A stretch of DNA of 64,000 nt from Magnetospirillum sp. XM-1 (lineage in GTDB: Bacteria > Pseudomonadota > Alphaproteobacteria > Rhodospirillales > Magnetospirillaceae): assembly GCF_001511835.1 (NCBI RefSeq), contig NZ_LN997848.1, positions 930,001 to 994,000 of the forward strand, written 5' to 3'. The notes under the pieces are model-generated. The model saw only the letters and a list, made by a program, of their open reading frames with translations, did no database searches and was not told the origin of the DNA. Shown here piece after piece: positions 9,032-17,043 of this stretch. Each line of letters opens with the position of its first letter. Positions within the stretch are counted from its first letter, which is position 1. A program made the position numbers and the translations under genes.

Positions 9032-9769
9032 GTGGCCCCAGCCATCCCACTGCGTATCTTCGGTGCCGGCATGCGGGCCAGGGTGGTGGCCGACCTGCTC
9101 GGCTGGGAGTTCTCCGGGGTCTATCGCCTGGATGGCTATTACGACGATGGCCGACCGGCAGATGAGACCGGTCCGGGCGGCGCGCCGATCCTTGGGTCGG
9201 TCGAGGACGGATGCCGCGCCCTGGCCGGCAGCGATGTCCATGCCTTCATCGCCCTGGGAACCTACCGGTCGTGGCGGGCCTGCGAGGTGGTGGCGGAGCT
9301 GCGCCGCGCCGCCGTTCCCATCGCCCGTCTGGTCTCGCCCTCGGCCCATGTCTCGCCCACCGCCGTCATCGGTGACGGCGCCCTGGTGATGGGCGGTGTC
9401 TTCATCGGCGCCGAAGCGGTGATCGGTGACCTTTTCACCGCCCATGGCGGCGTCACCGTGGAACATCACGGCGTCATCGGCCATAACGTCCTGCTGGCGC
9501 CGGGCGTGTCACTTTGCGGTTGCGCCCGGATTGCCGACCATTGTTTTCTAGGGGCCGGCACCTCGGTCATCCCGGAAGTCCGGATCGGCGAGGGAACCAT
9601 GACCGGGGCCGGCTCGGTGGTGGTCCGCGATCTTCCGGCCGGCGTGGTGGCGCTAGGTAATCCCTGCCGGCCGCTGCGGCCGGTCGGTCAGGGGGACGAA
9701 GTGCCGACACCGGACGTGGTGGCGCGGTTGCGGGCTATGCTTCCCCCCTCTTTTTCGGCAGGGTCATGA
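9032..9769 (+). CDS. NeuD/PglD-like sugar O/N-acyltransferase
   Basis: A 245-residue protein with a short N-terminal Rossmann-like domain (IFGAGMRARVVADLL) and a left-handed beta-helix of hexapeptide repeats from about residue 105 (AVIGDGALVMGGVFIGAEAV). The VEHHGVIGHN segment carries the catalytic histidine region known in PglD/NeuD. Such enzymes acetylate amino sugars or sialic-acid-like sugars with acetyl-CoA. GTG at 9032 is chosen because GGGAGGG at 9021-9027 is a strong ribosome binding site; an earlier GTG at 9017 overlaps the upstream stop and lies before that site. The stop overlaps the next gene (ATGA). Confidence 0.85.
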   Translation: MAPAIPLRIFGAGMRARVVADLLGWEFSGVYRLDGYYDDGRPADETGPGGAPILGSVEDGCRALAGSDVHAFIALGTYRSWRACEVVAELRRAAVPIARLVSPSAHVSPTAVIGDGALVMGGVFIGAEAVIGDLFTAHGGVTVEHHGVIGHNVLLAPGVSLCGCARIADHCFLGAGTSVIPEVRIGEGTMTGAGSVVVRDLPAGVVALGNPCRPLRPVGQGDEVPTPDVVARLRAMLPPSFSAGS

Positions 9770-10719
9770 AACTCTCCATTGTCATTCCCGTCTATAACGA
9801 GGGCGAAGGCGTCCATGCCGCGTGCGAGGGCATCCGTTCGGCCATTCTGTCGGCCTTGCCCGACTGCGTCCTGGAAATGATCTTCGTCGACGACGGCAGT
9901 CGCGATGATTCCTTCGAGCACCTTCAGGCTTTGGCCGCGTGCCACGCCGATGTGCGCGTCATCAAGCTGTTGACCAATGTGGGCGCCCATATGGCGATCC
10001 GTGCCGGCATGGAAGCCGCCACCGGCGACTACGCCTGCTTTACCGCTTGCGACCTTCAGGACCCGCCCTCGGCCATTCCCGCCATGCTGGAGAAATGCGT
10101 CGGCAATGTTCAGGTGGTGTGGGCGGTGCGCAAGTCGCGGGCTGAAGGGGTGCTGACCCAGGCCTTCGCCAACATCTACCACGCCCTGGCCCATGCGGTG
10201 GTCAGCCGCAACCTGCCCCCCGGCGGTTCGAGCATGATGCTGGTGGGAGCCAAGGCGCTGCGGGCGCTTAAATCCAATCCCGAGCGCAACCTGACCATCG
10301 ACGGCTTCTTTGCCACCGCAGGTTTTCGCATGGATACCCTGGCGGTGGAGCGGCAGGAACGCACGCGCGGCACCAGCAAATGGACGCTCGGCAAGAAGAT
10401 CAAGCTGATCGTCGATGTCTTCACCGCCTATTCCTATGTCCCCATCCGCGCTATGTCGGCGATGGGGGTGGTGCTGGCCCTGCTGGGGCTCCTCTATGCC
10501 GCGGTGATCGCCCTCAGATACGTGTTCATGGGGGTTTCGGTTCCCGGTTGGACTTCCCTGATGGTCGTGATCCTGCTCGTCGGCGGGGTGCAGATCACCA
10601 TGCTGGGCGTGCTGGGCGAATATGTCTGGCGCGGGCTGGACGAAGCCAGGCGCCGCCCGCGCTATATCGTCGATGAAAGCATCGGCTTCGATGCCGGCGA
10701 TGGCGGGGCGAAGGACTAG
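9766..10719 (+). CDS. DPM1/GtrB-like family 2 glycosyltransferase, membrane-anchored
   Basis: A 317-residue GT2 protein beginning KLSIVIPVYNEGEG, with CDLQDPP near residue 90, the motif of dolichol-phosphate mannose synthase and bacterial GtrB/ArnC enzymes. Two transmembrane helices occupy about residues 228-285. It should transfer a sugar to undecaprenyl phosphate for use by a periplasmic GT-C enzyme. The window encodes several large GT-C-like membrane proteins that could use such a donor. The start overlaps the preceding stop (ATGA). Confidence 0.88.
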   Translation: MKLSIVIPVYNEGEGVHAACEGIRSAILSALPDCVLEMIFVDDGSRDDSFEHLQALAACHADVRVIKLLTNVGAHMAIRAGMEAATGDYACFTACDLQDPPSAIPAMLEKCVGNVQVVWAVRKSRAEGVLTQAFANIYHALAHAVVSRNLPPGGSSMMLVGAKALRALKSNPERNLTIDGFFATAGFRMDTLAVERQERTRGTSKWTLGKKIKLIVDVFTAYSYVPIRAMSAMGVVLALLGLLYAAVIALRYVFMGVSVPGWTSLMVVILLVGGVQITMLGVLGEYVWRGLDEARRRPRYIVDESIGFDAGDGGAKD

Positions 10720-10784
10720 GCCGGCATCTGATCCGTCCCACGCATGAAGGGGGGGCGCCCTCGCCCGGCGTCTCCATGTTGGCC

Positions 10785-10813
10785 TTGGCAAGCGCGAGAC
10801 GTAGGCTTATGTA
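10785..10813 (+). promoter_or_regulatory. Possible sigma-70-type promoter for aminotransferase gene
   Basis: TTGGCA at 10785-10790 (five of six to consensus), a 17-base spacer and TATGTA at 10808-10813 lie in the 119-base gap before the aminotransferase start at 10839. The gap is the first real break in the plus-strand gene run after 5852. The -10 element is weak, so the call is tentative. Confidence 0.35.
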
Positions 10814-10838
10814 GGGGCTGCGCTTCGCGAAAGGCGAT

Positions 10839-12005
10839 ATGATGTCGAAAAGCAGGTTCGTCCAGTTTTCCAAGCCGCTGCTGGGGACGGAGGAGGCTCA
10901 GGCCGCCTACGATACCGTCATGTCGGGCTGGGTCACCCAGGGACCTCGCGTCGCCGGCTTCGAAAGCGAATTCGCGCAGGCGGTGGGCAGCACCCATTGC
11001 GTCGCCGTCTCCAATTGCACCACGGCCCTTCACCTGGCGCTTCAGGCGGCGGATGTGGGGCCGGGCGACGAAGTCGTCACCGTCAGCTATTCGTTCCTGG
11101 CTACGGCCAATGCGATCCGCTATCTGGGGGCCTGGCCGGTGTTCATCGACATCGAGCCCGGGACCTGGAACATGGATCCGGCGCGGATCGAAGGCGCGAT
11201 TACCCCCAAGACCAAGGCCATTCTCTGTGTCCACCAGTTCGGCATGCCCTGCGACCTGACGGGCATCATGGCCGTGGCGGACCGTCACGGCCTTCCGGTG
11301 ATCGAGGACGCGGCCTGCGCCATCGGCAGTGAAATCCGGATCGGCGAAAGCTGGGAGCGCATCGGCAGGCCCCGGGGGCTGGCCGCCTGTTTCTCGCTGC
11401 ATCCCAGGAAGGTCCTGACCTCGGGCGACGGCGGCGTCATCACCACCAATGACGCGGAATTGGACCGCAAGGCCCGCATGTGGCGCCAGCATGCCATGAG
11501 CGTTTCCGATCTGGCCCGTTCCAGCTCATCCCAGGTGATCATCGAGACCTTCGACGAGGTGGGCTACAATTACCGCATGACCGACATCCAGGCGGCCGTG
11601 GCGCGCGAGCAATTGAAGCGCCTGGACGACATTGTCGAGGCCCGCCGGGCCCTGGGGCGCCGCTATCTCGAGTTGCTGGCCGACATTCCCGGCGTCGAAT
11701 TGCCGGTCGAGCCGGCCTATGCCCGGACCACCTGGCAGACCTTCGGCGTCCTGCTGCCCAAGGGGGTCGACCGTACGGTGGTGATGCAGGGAATGCAGGA
11801 TGCGGGAATTCAGACCCGCCGCTCCACCTTCTGCTGTCACCTGGAAAAGGCCCACGCCGCTTCGCCCTCCCGCTTCGCCCTGCCGGTCAGCGAGGAGGTC
11901 TACGCCCGCAATCTGGGGCTACCGCTCCATCCGCAACTCGGCCACGACGACCAGGACTACGTGGTTGCATCCCTGCGCGCCGTGCTGAAGGGCCACGCAG
12001 CATGA
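10839..12005 (+). CDS. DegT/DnrJ/EryC1/StrS aminotransferase
   Basis: A 388-residue PLP aminotransferase of the sugar-amino group (perosamine synthase/ArnB-like lineage). K191 in SLHPRKVLTSGDGG is the PLP-binding lysine; SNCTTALHLAL and VIEDAACAIG are the other cofactor contacts. AAAGG at 10830-10834 serves as ribosome binding site for ATG 10839 (an adjacent ATG at 10842 is also possible). It differs enough from the 6883 and 27340 aminotransferases to suggest a different substrate, likely a 4-keto sugar. Its stop overlaps the start of a 30-codon open frame. Confidence 0.9.
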   Translation: MMSKSRFVQFSKPLLGTEEAQAAYDTVMSGWVTQGPRVAGFESEFAQAVGSTHCVAVSNCTTALHLALQAADVGPGDEVVTVSYSFLATANAIRYLGAWPVFIDIEPGTWNMDPARIEGAITPKTKAILCVHQFGMPCDLTGIMAVADRHGLPVIEDAACAIGSEIRIGESWERIGRPRGLAACFSLHPRKVLTSGDGGVITTNDAELDRKARMWRQHAMSVSDLARSSSSQVIIETFDEVGYNYRMTDIQAAVAREQLKRLDDIVEARRALGRRYLELLADIPGVELPVEPAYARTTWQTFGVLLPKGVDRTVVMQGMQDAGIQTRRSTFCCHLEKAHAASPSRFALPVSEEVYARNLGLPLHPQLGHDDQDYVVASLRAVLKGHAA

Positions 12006-12094
12006 CGCTCGGTATCGTCAGCCCGGTCCATGACCGGGACGGCAATCTGGCGGCCAAGTCCGATTTCACCGCTTCCGTCCGTGATGTTCGCTGA
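12002..12094 (+). other. 30-codon open frame bridging aminotransferase and membrane protein
   Basis: An ATG overlaps the aminotransferase stop as ATGA, and the frame ends with TGA at 12092-12094, ten bases past the likely start of the next gene (12084). The predicted 30-residue peptide (MTLGIVSPVHDRDGNLAAKS and ten more) has no signal peptide or membrane segment. It could be a translated coupling leader that carries ribosomes to the membrane-protein start, which lacks its own ribosome binding site, or the stump of a deleted gene. I recognise no family. Confidence 0.3.
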
Positions 12095-13982
12095 TACCGG
12101 CCTTGCCCTGTCGCTGCTCCTGACCGGACCGCACGAGGCGCCAACCGCCTTGTGGGTGGCGGTCTATCTGGCTGCCGCTCTGCTCATCTCGCGGGGGTTG
12201 GGGCGGTCGGGCGTGGAAGGGGCCGCCTTCGGCCTGCTCACCCTGACCGCCGCCGCCGATCTGGCCTTGTTCCTGCTGCGGGGGGAGCGCGCCCCCATCG
12301 CCTGGCACCTGCCGCTGACCGCCGGCCTGGCGGTGCTCCTGACGGTGCTCCTGCCCCGCTGGGCGTTGCCCCGGCCCTTGCCGCGCGGCCGGCTGTCCCG
12401 GACCGACCTGCTGTTGATGATCCTGCTCGGCGGCGCCTTCTGGGTGCTTCGGATAATACAGGTCGAGCCCTCGACCGGTCTGTCGTCGCAGTTGGGCTGG
12501 GTGCCGCTTTATCTCGGCGAGTCCTTCTCCGCCGGCCTCTTCCTGTGGCCCGAGGACTTCCGGTTCGGCACCGGCGCGGTCGGCGGCCTGTTCTATTCAG
12601 TCGACATGGTGGGTGTGGCGGCCCTGGCCGGGGGGCTGGGCACCGGCCAGTTCTATCCGCCGTACCTCGCCACCTCGATTCTGGGAATCGGGCTGGCGGT
12701 GCTGCTGCCCCTGAGCGTCCTGCGCGGGCGTCCCGCGGCCCAACTCGTCTATCTGGCGTCCCTGGCGTTCCTGCTGGTGGCCGATTTCCAGGTTCAGGCC
12801 GGCATCGGCCGCCATTGGGGCGACACGGTCATGATTCTGGGCGGCAGCCTGATCCTGACCGGGCTCGCCGTCCGTCCCGCCGGGCGGCGCACCATCTTGA
12901 CCGCCTGCTGCGCCGCCGCCTTTCTGGTTCTGGCCCGCCATTACGCCGCCCTGTTCGCCGCCTTGCTGATGATGGGGCTGGCCGGCGTGGCCTGGTCCCG
13001 ATGGGGCTTGCGGCGCGCCTTGGGCTGGTGGCCGGCCTGGGTTGCCATCGGCGGGCTCCTGGGGCTGCTGGCGCTGCGGGAAATCTACTATATCCTGAAC
13101 CCGACCGCCTTCTATCCGGGCGGCCGGCTGCTGTCCATGGGGGGGAGCGGCTGGACCTATCACCTGCGGGGCGCCCTCCACGACTGGGGCCTGATGACCG
13201 ACAATCGCTGGACCCTGATCGGTCCCCGCACCCTGTGGCTGGCGGGTTTGCTGGGTCTGCTGATCGCGGACCGGGGGCGCTGCCTCGGGCGGCCGCGCCG
13301 GCTCTGGATCATGCTGGCGCCCATTGCGGTGATGCTGCTGCCCCTGTCCCTGGAGATTCTCACCAGCTATCGTACGTCCAGCGTCACCAACAAGCCCTAT
13401 CTGCTGGCGGCGCTGTTCGGGGCCTTCTATCCGGCGTTCGCCGCGAGATGGCTGATCCCGGGCCGGTGGGGAGAACGGCTGATCGGTCGCGGGATCAAGG
13501 CCGCCGTTGCCGTGCTGGTTCTTTGGGGGCTGGCGGGACCGGCGGCCGGGTTCGGTCCGGGGCGGCTGCTGGCCTGGGCCCGGGGCTACTACAACGATCA
13601 TGTGATCGATCGGGGCATTGCCGTGGCCCTGGCGGCGGAGGGCGTTTCCACCGCGCGCATGGCATCGCGCCCGCTCATGTATTTCTATTGCGAACCGGGG
13701 ATGGGGCTGCGCAATTACATCGGCGGTTCGCTGCGCCAGGACTTGGATTTCTGGAACGCCGATATCCAGGACAGCCTGCGGGCGTCGCCCGACATGGCCG
13801 GGCTGCTGGCGCGATTGGATTGGCCCAATCTCTATCTCAGCTCTCGCCTGGATTACTCTGTCTACGTGGAGGGCGGTTCGGCCATTCCACCCGCCGAGTT
13901 CCGCGCCTTCGAGGACCAGCCCTGGGTCGAGCGGGTAATCCGCTTCAAGGACGCAAGGCTGATCATCGTCAAGCGGCCCTGA
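12084..13982 (+). CDS. Large polytopic membrane protein of unknown function, possibly GT-C
   Basis: A 632-residue protein with about ten to twelve hydrophobic segments over residues 1-490 and a C-terminal soluble region of roughly 140 residues (from ARGYYNDHVIDRGIAVAL). This layout, a membrane core and a periplasmic tail, is common in GT-C glycosyltransferases of O-antigen clusters, but no diagnostic motif is clear. The start is uncertain: ATG 12084 begins the first hydrophobic stretch, while an in-frame ATG at 12030 adds a polar lead; neither has a good ribosome binding site. It ends nine bases from a convergent SDR gene. Function is not assigned. Confidence 0.7.
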   Translation: MFADTGLALSLLLTGPHEAPTALWVAVYLAAALLISRGLGRSGVEGAAFGLLTLTAAADLALFLLRGERAPIAWHLPLTAGLAVLLTVLLPRWALPRPLPRGRLSRTDLLLMILLGGAFWVLRIIQVEPSTGLSSQLGWVPLYLGESFSAGLFLWPEDFRFGTGAVGGLFYSVDMVGVAALAGGLGTGQFYPPYLATSILGIGLAVLLPLSVLRGRPAAQLVYLASLAFLLVADFQVQAGIGRHWGDTVMILGGSLILTGLAVRPAGRRTILTACCAAAFLVLARHYAALFAALLMMGLAGVAWSRWGLRRALGWWPAWVAIGGLLGLLALREIYYILNPTAFYPGGRLLSMGGSGWTYHLRGALHDWGLMTDNRWTLIGPRTLWLAGLLGLLIADRGRCLGRPRRLWIMLAPIAVMLLPLSLEILTSYRTSSVTNKPYLLAALFGAFYPAFAARWLIPGRWGERLIGRGIKAAVAVLVLWGLAGPAAGFGPGRLLAWARGYYNDHVIDRGIAVALAAEGVSTARMASRPLMYFYCEPGMGLRNYIGGSLRQDLDFWNADIQDSLRASPDMAGLLARLDWPNLYLSSRLDYSVYVEGGSAIPPAEFRAFEDQPWVERVIRFKDARLIIVKRP

Positions 13983-13991
13983 GGGCCCGGC

Positions 13992-14993
13992 CTATTTGGG
14001 CAGCTCCCAGTTCTCCACCTTGTCCTCCAGCAGTCCCTTCACGTCGGGGTGGCGGCGGGTGAACCAGTCGATATAGGTTTCCAGGCCCTGCTCGAAGCCG
14101 ATTTTGGCCTCGAAGCCCAGCAGCGAGCGGGCCAGCGCGGTGTCGGCGTGCAGGGCCTTGACGTCGCCGGGACGGCCGGGGCCGTAGCTGGGGGCGATGT
14201 CGGGGCGCTGGCACAGCCGCGTGATGGATTCCGCCACCTCTTTCACCGTCACCATGCGGCCATAGGCGATGTTGATCTCGCGGCCGATCAGGGCGTCGCA
14301 CTCGGCCGCCATGAACAGGCCGCGGGCGGTCTCGGTCACATAGGTGAAGTCGCGCCCGGCACTGCCGTCGCCGAAGATGGTGGGGGGCAGGCCGTTCAGC
14401 ACCCGGATCAGGAAGCGGGGGATCACCTCGGCCCTCTGGCCCTTGTAATGCTCGCGCGGGCCATAGGAATTGAACGGGCGCACCACCACGGTGGGTAGGC
14501 CGTAGGTGCGGTGATAGGCCTTGGCGTACAGCTCGCCCGCCAGCTTGGCGGCACCATAGACGGTGACCGGCTCGCACACCGTTTTGTCCTCGTTCAGCAA
14601 GCTGTCGCGGCCATTGCCGTAAACCTCGGATGACGAGCAATAGACGAAGCGCGACACCTTGCGCTTTCTCGCCTCTTCCAGCAGATACAGGGTGCCGGTG
14701 GCGTTGACGTCGTGGTTCTCGACGGGCTGGCCCAGGGATTTGCGCACGCATTGCACCGCCAGATGGAAGACCCGGTCGCAGCCCTCCATGGCGGCGGCGA
14801 CCGCCTCGCGGTCCAGGATGGTGCCGGTCACGACCCGCACGTTGCCTGCCCCGCCGGCTTCCGCCAGATTGTCGTGCTCGCCGGTGGAGAAGTCGTCCAG
14901 CACGGTGACCGCCTGGCCCTGGGAGACCAGCAGGTCCACCAGATGGCTGCCGATGAAGCCGGCCCCGCCGGTCACCAGAATCCTACCGCTCAT
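13992..14993 (-). CDS. NAD-dependent sugar epimerase (extended SDR)
   Basis: A 333-residue extended SDR with GGAGFIGS (residues 9-16) and active-site YGAAK preceded by YCSSSEVYG. It is close in style to UDP-glucuronate/UDP-glucose 4-epimerases and to 4,6-dehydratases of the same family. It is the last gene of a three-gene minus-strand unit with the flavin-reductase-like protein (3-base gap upstream) and a hexapeptide acetyltransferase. The exact sugar is unknown. Confidence 0.88.
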   Translation of the reverse strand: MSGRILVTGGAGFIGSHLVDLLVSQGQAVTVLDDFSTGEHDNLAEAGGAGNVRVVTGTILDREAVAAAMEGCDRVFHLAVQCVRKSLGQPVENHDVNATGTLYLLEEARKRKVSRFVYCSSSEVYGNGRDSLLNEDKTVCEPVTVYGAAKLAGELYAKAYHRTYGLPTVVVRPFNSYGPREHYKGQRAEVIPRFLIRVLNGLPPTIFGDGSAGRDFTYVTETARGLFMAAECDALIGREINIAYGRMVTVKEVAESITRLCQRPDIAPSYGPGRPGDVKALHADTALARSLLGFEAKIGFEQGLETYIDWFTRRHPDVKGLLEDKVENWELPK

Positions 14994-14996
14994 GCT

Positions 14997-16400
14997 TTAA
15001 GCTCCTTCCACCGGCCGCACATCGGCCCAGGGAATCCATTCCAGCGGGTTGGCGGGCGAGACGTCGGCGCGCACGAACAGGCGCTCAACCTCGCCCAAGA
15101 ACATCACATGGGTGCCCAGGCGGATCTCGCCCGTCACCTTGCAGTCGAAATGCACCGGCATCTGGTCGATCAGCGGGCTGGCGCCGCCTTCGGCCAGGGA
15201 GAGGCCGGCATGGCCCAGCTTGTCGCCGTCATCGACGATGGAGACGTTGCCGGAATAGCGGATGGCGTCGACCATGGCCTCGCTGATGAACGGCACGCCG
15301 CAGCCGAAGCGGCCCAAGCGGCGGATGTCGTCCAGGGACTGGCGCCGTGCATAGCGGTCGTTGATGGCGGCGTAGGACACGCAGGGCGCCACCACCAGGG
15401 GATGGCGGCTGACGATGGTGGTCGAGCCGCAGGGCATGACGTTGGCCTTGCCGTCGGCGGTCCAGCTGGTGATCATTCCCACCGAGGAGGGGAAGAAGCA
15501 CGGCCAGCGGGCGCGGTCGTTGTCCACCTCCACCTGATCCTCGGGCAGCGGCGCCAGATCCTTGTAGGCCATGCCGTCGGCCTCGCCATCGGCCTCGAAG
15601 GCGGTGGTGCCGGCGCTGGGGAAGGCGTAGCGCGGCGTGTAGCCCTTGACGTAGCCCAGGCGCTTCAGAGCCTCGTCCGCGTCGCCGGTGGCGGCGGTCG
15701 TGGAGTCGAGCACGGGGGTGAACAGCGGCAGGGCGCGCCAGTGAATCTGGCTTTGGCCCCGGGCGATGTCCCGGCGCAACTGGATGGAGTTGATCTCCAG
15801 GAAGAAGATGCGGTGGCTGCCCACGTCGGCATAGGGGCGCGCATTGATGGCGACGCCCTCGAAGTCGCGGCCGGGCTTCACCAGCCGGCATTCATAGACC
15901 ATGTGGGCGTCGGCGAAGACCGGGGCATCGTTGGTCCGCGCCGGGCGGGTGGCAAGGCCGCTGGCCCGGATGCGCTGGTCGGTATGCTCCTCCGGCCCCT
16001 CCAGAATGGCCTTCATGGCGGCGTCCAGCGCCGGGCCGGGGGGCAGGAACTGCACCGCGGCCGAGCCCGAGCGCTCCAGGGCGTCGATGAAGGTGCGGCG
16101 CACGTAATGGCGGCTGGACAGCGACTGGGTGCAGAAGCTGAGCGCCAGGGTATAGGGGAAGCGGTTGACCACCGAGGCCCCCACCACCTTCTCCATCAGC
16201 ACCCTGTCGCCGTCCCGGGTGGTGACCAGCACCAGCGGACAGGGGAAGAACGACGGCCAGCGGGAATCGCCTTCCAGATCGGCCAGGCTTTCCGGCATGG
16301 AGCGGGTCAGGAAGCGGCCCGAAGGCGTGGGCGACCAGTGGGAATCGGCCGCAAGATCGCCATGGGGCCAGCGATAGGCGTAAGAGGAGATATCGGCCAT
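14997..16400 (-). CDS. Tandem-duplicated flavin-reductase-like (FMN split-barrel) protein
   Basis: A 467-residue protein made of two similar halves. The first (about residues 47-225) has RWPSFFPCPLVLVTT and NRFPYTLALSFC; the second (about 298-460) has RWPCFFPSSVGMITS and SRHPLVVAPCVSY. Both halves then share an RYxRR-type segment (SRHYVRRTF; DRYARRQSL) and a closing strand ending in a tryptophan (IHWRALPLF; LEWIPWADV). This is the flavin reductase/FMN-binding split-barrel pattern, present twice. Its role in polysaccharide synthesis is unknown; it could reduce a flavin or carry out an FMN-dependent redox or decarboxylation step. It is packed between an acetyltransferase (3-base gap) and an SDR (3-base gap), so it is clearly part of that sugar unit. 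Confidence 0.75.
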   Translation of the reverse strand: MADISSYAYRWPHGDLAADSHWSPTPSGRFLTRSMPESLADLEGDSRWPSFFPCPLVLVTTRDGDRVLMEKVVGASVVNRFPYTLALSFCTQSLSSRHYVRRTFIDALERSGSAAVQFLPPGPALDAAMKAILEGPEEHTDQRIRASGLATRPARTNDAPVFADAHMVYECRLVKPGRDFEGVAINARPYADVGSHRIFFLEINSIQLRRDIARGQSQIHWRALPLFTPVLDSTTAATGDADEALKRLGYVKGYTPRYAFPSAGTTAFEADGEADGMAYKDLAPLPEDQVEVDNDRARWPCFFPSSVGMITSWTADGKANVMPCGSTTIVSRHPLVVAPCVSYAAINDRYARRQSLDDIRRLGRFGCGVPFISEAMVDAIRYSGNVSIVDDGDKLGHAGLSLAEGGASPLIDQMPVHFDCKVTGEIRLGTHVMFLGEVERLFVRADVSPANPLEWIPWADVRPVEGA

Positions 16401-16403
16401 CTT

Positions 16404-16883
16404 TTAGCGCTTGTCCGCCACTTCGCCCACCACCACCGCCGGAACGCCGGCGACGATGACGTTGGCGGGCACGTCCTTGGTGACCACGGCGCCCGCCGCC
16501 ACCAGGGCGTTCTCGCCGATGGTGAGATTGGGCAGGATGGTGGCGCCCGAGCCGATGGAGGCGCGGCGCTTCACCACGGTCGGGCTGCAGGTCCAGTCGG
16601 CGGCGGTGGCCAGGGCGCCGTCGGGCGTGGTGGCGCGGGGATAGACGTCGTTGGTGAACATCACGCCATGGCCGACGAACACCTCGTCCTCGATGGTGAC
16701 GCCCTCGCAGACGAAGCTGTGGGACGAGATCTTGCAGCGCGCTCCGATGGTGGCGCCACCCTGGATCTCGACAAAGGCGCCGATCTTGGTCTCGTCGCCG
16801 ATGGAACAGCCGTAGAGGTTCACCAGATCGGGCTGGAAGATCCGCACGTCCTTGCCCAGCTTGACCGTTTCGGTGACCGGCAT
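16404..16883 (-). CDS. Hexapeptide-repeat N-acetyltransferase (WbpD/WlbB-like)
   Basis: A 159-residue left-handed beta-helix protein. Hexapeptide repeats run through the chain (IGDETKIGAFVEIQGGATIG; IGENALVAAGAVVTKDVP), and FVGHGVMFTNDVYPRA matches the segment found in WbpD/WlbB enzymes that N-acetylate UDP-3-amino sugars. It would complete the oxidise-aminate-acetylate path begun at 5852-7983. It is the first gene of the minus-strand trio and is preceded by GGGAGAGG as ribosome binding site. Confidence 0.85.
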   Translation of the reverse strand: MPVTETVKLGKDVRIFQPDLVNLYGCSIGDETKIGAFVEIQGGATIGARCKISSHSFVCEGVTIEDEVFVGHGVMFTNDVYPRATTPDGALATAADWTCSPTVVKRRASIGSGATILPNLTIGENALVAAGAVVTKDVPANVIVAGVPAVVVGEVADKR

Positions 16884-16919
16884 CGGCCCTCTCCCGTTGT
16901 TGTGTGGTGGCGCGGCCAG

Positions 16920-16948
16920 ACACTACACGTCCGGGCGGTGCGGTTCAA
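16920..16948 (-). promoter_or_regulatory. Possible promoter for the acetyltransferase/flavoprotein/SDR unit
   Basis: Read on the minus strand, TTGAAC (16943-16948), a 17-base spacer and TAGTGT (16920-16925) lie about 37 bases before the acetyltransferase ATG at 16883. The region between 16884 and 17043 separates divergent genes, so a promoter is expected here; both elements are only partial matches. Confidence 0.35.
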
Positions 16949-17043
16949 TGTGAGGAGGACCGCCGCCCTCGAATTCTGGCGTCCCGGGCGTCGCGATGCT
17001 AAAGACTGTCTGCCCGGTTAGGGCGTTGTGGAGTTCGATCGTC

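Noticed and set aside
13975..13987. GGCCCT-G-AGGGCC inverted repeat between convergent genes, as a terminator
   Set aside because: The loop is one base and it overlaps the stop codon; it cannot form a normal terminator hairpin.
14712..17021. 769-codon plus-strand open frame opposite the SDR/flavoprotein/acetyltransferase genes
   Set aside because: Same shadow pattern; the minus-strand genes show recognisable motifs, and the plus-strand translation has none.
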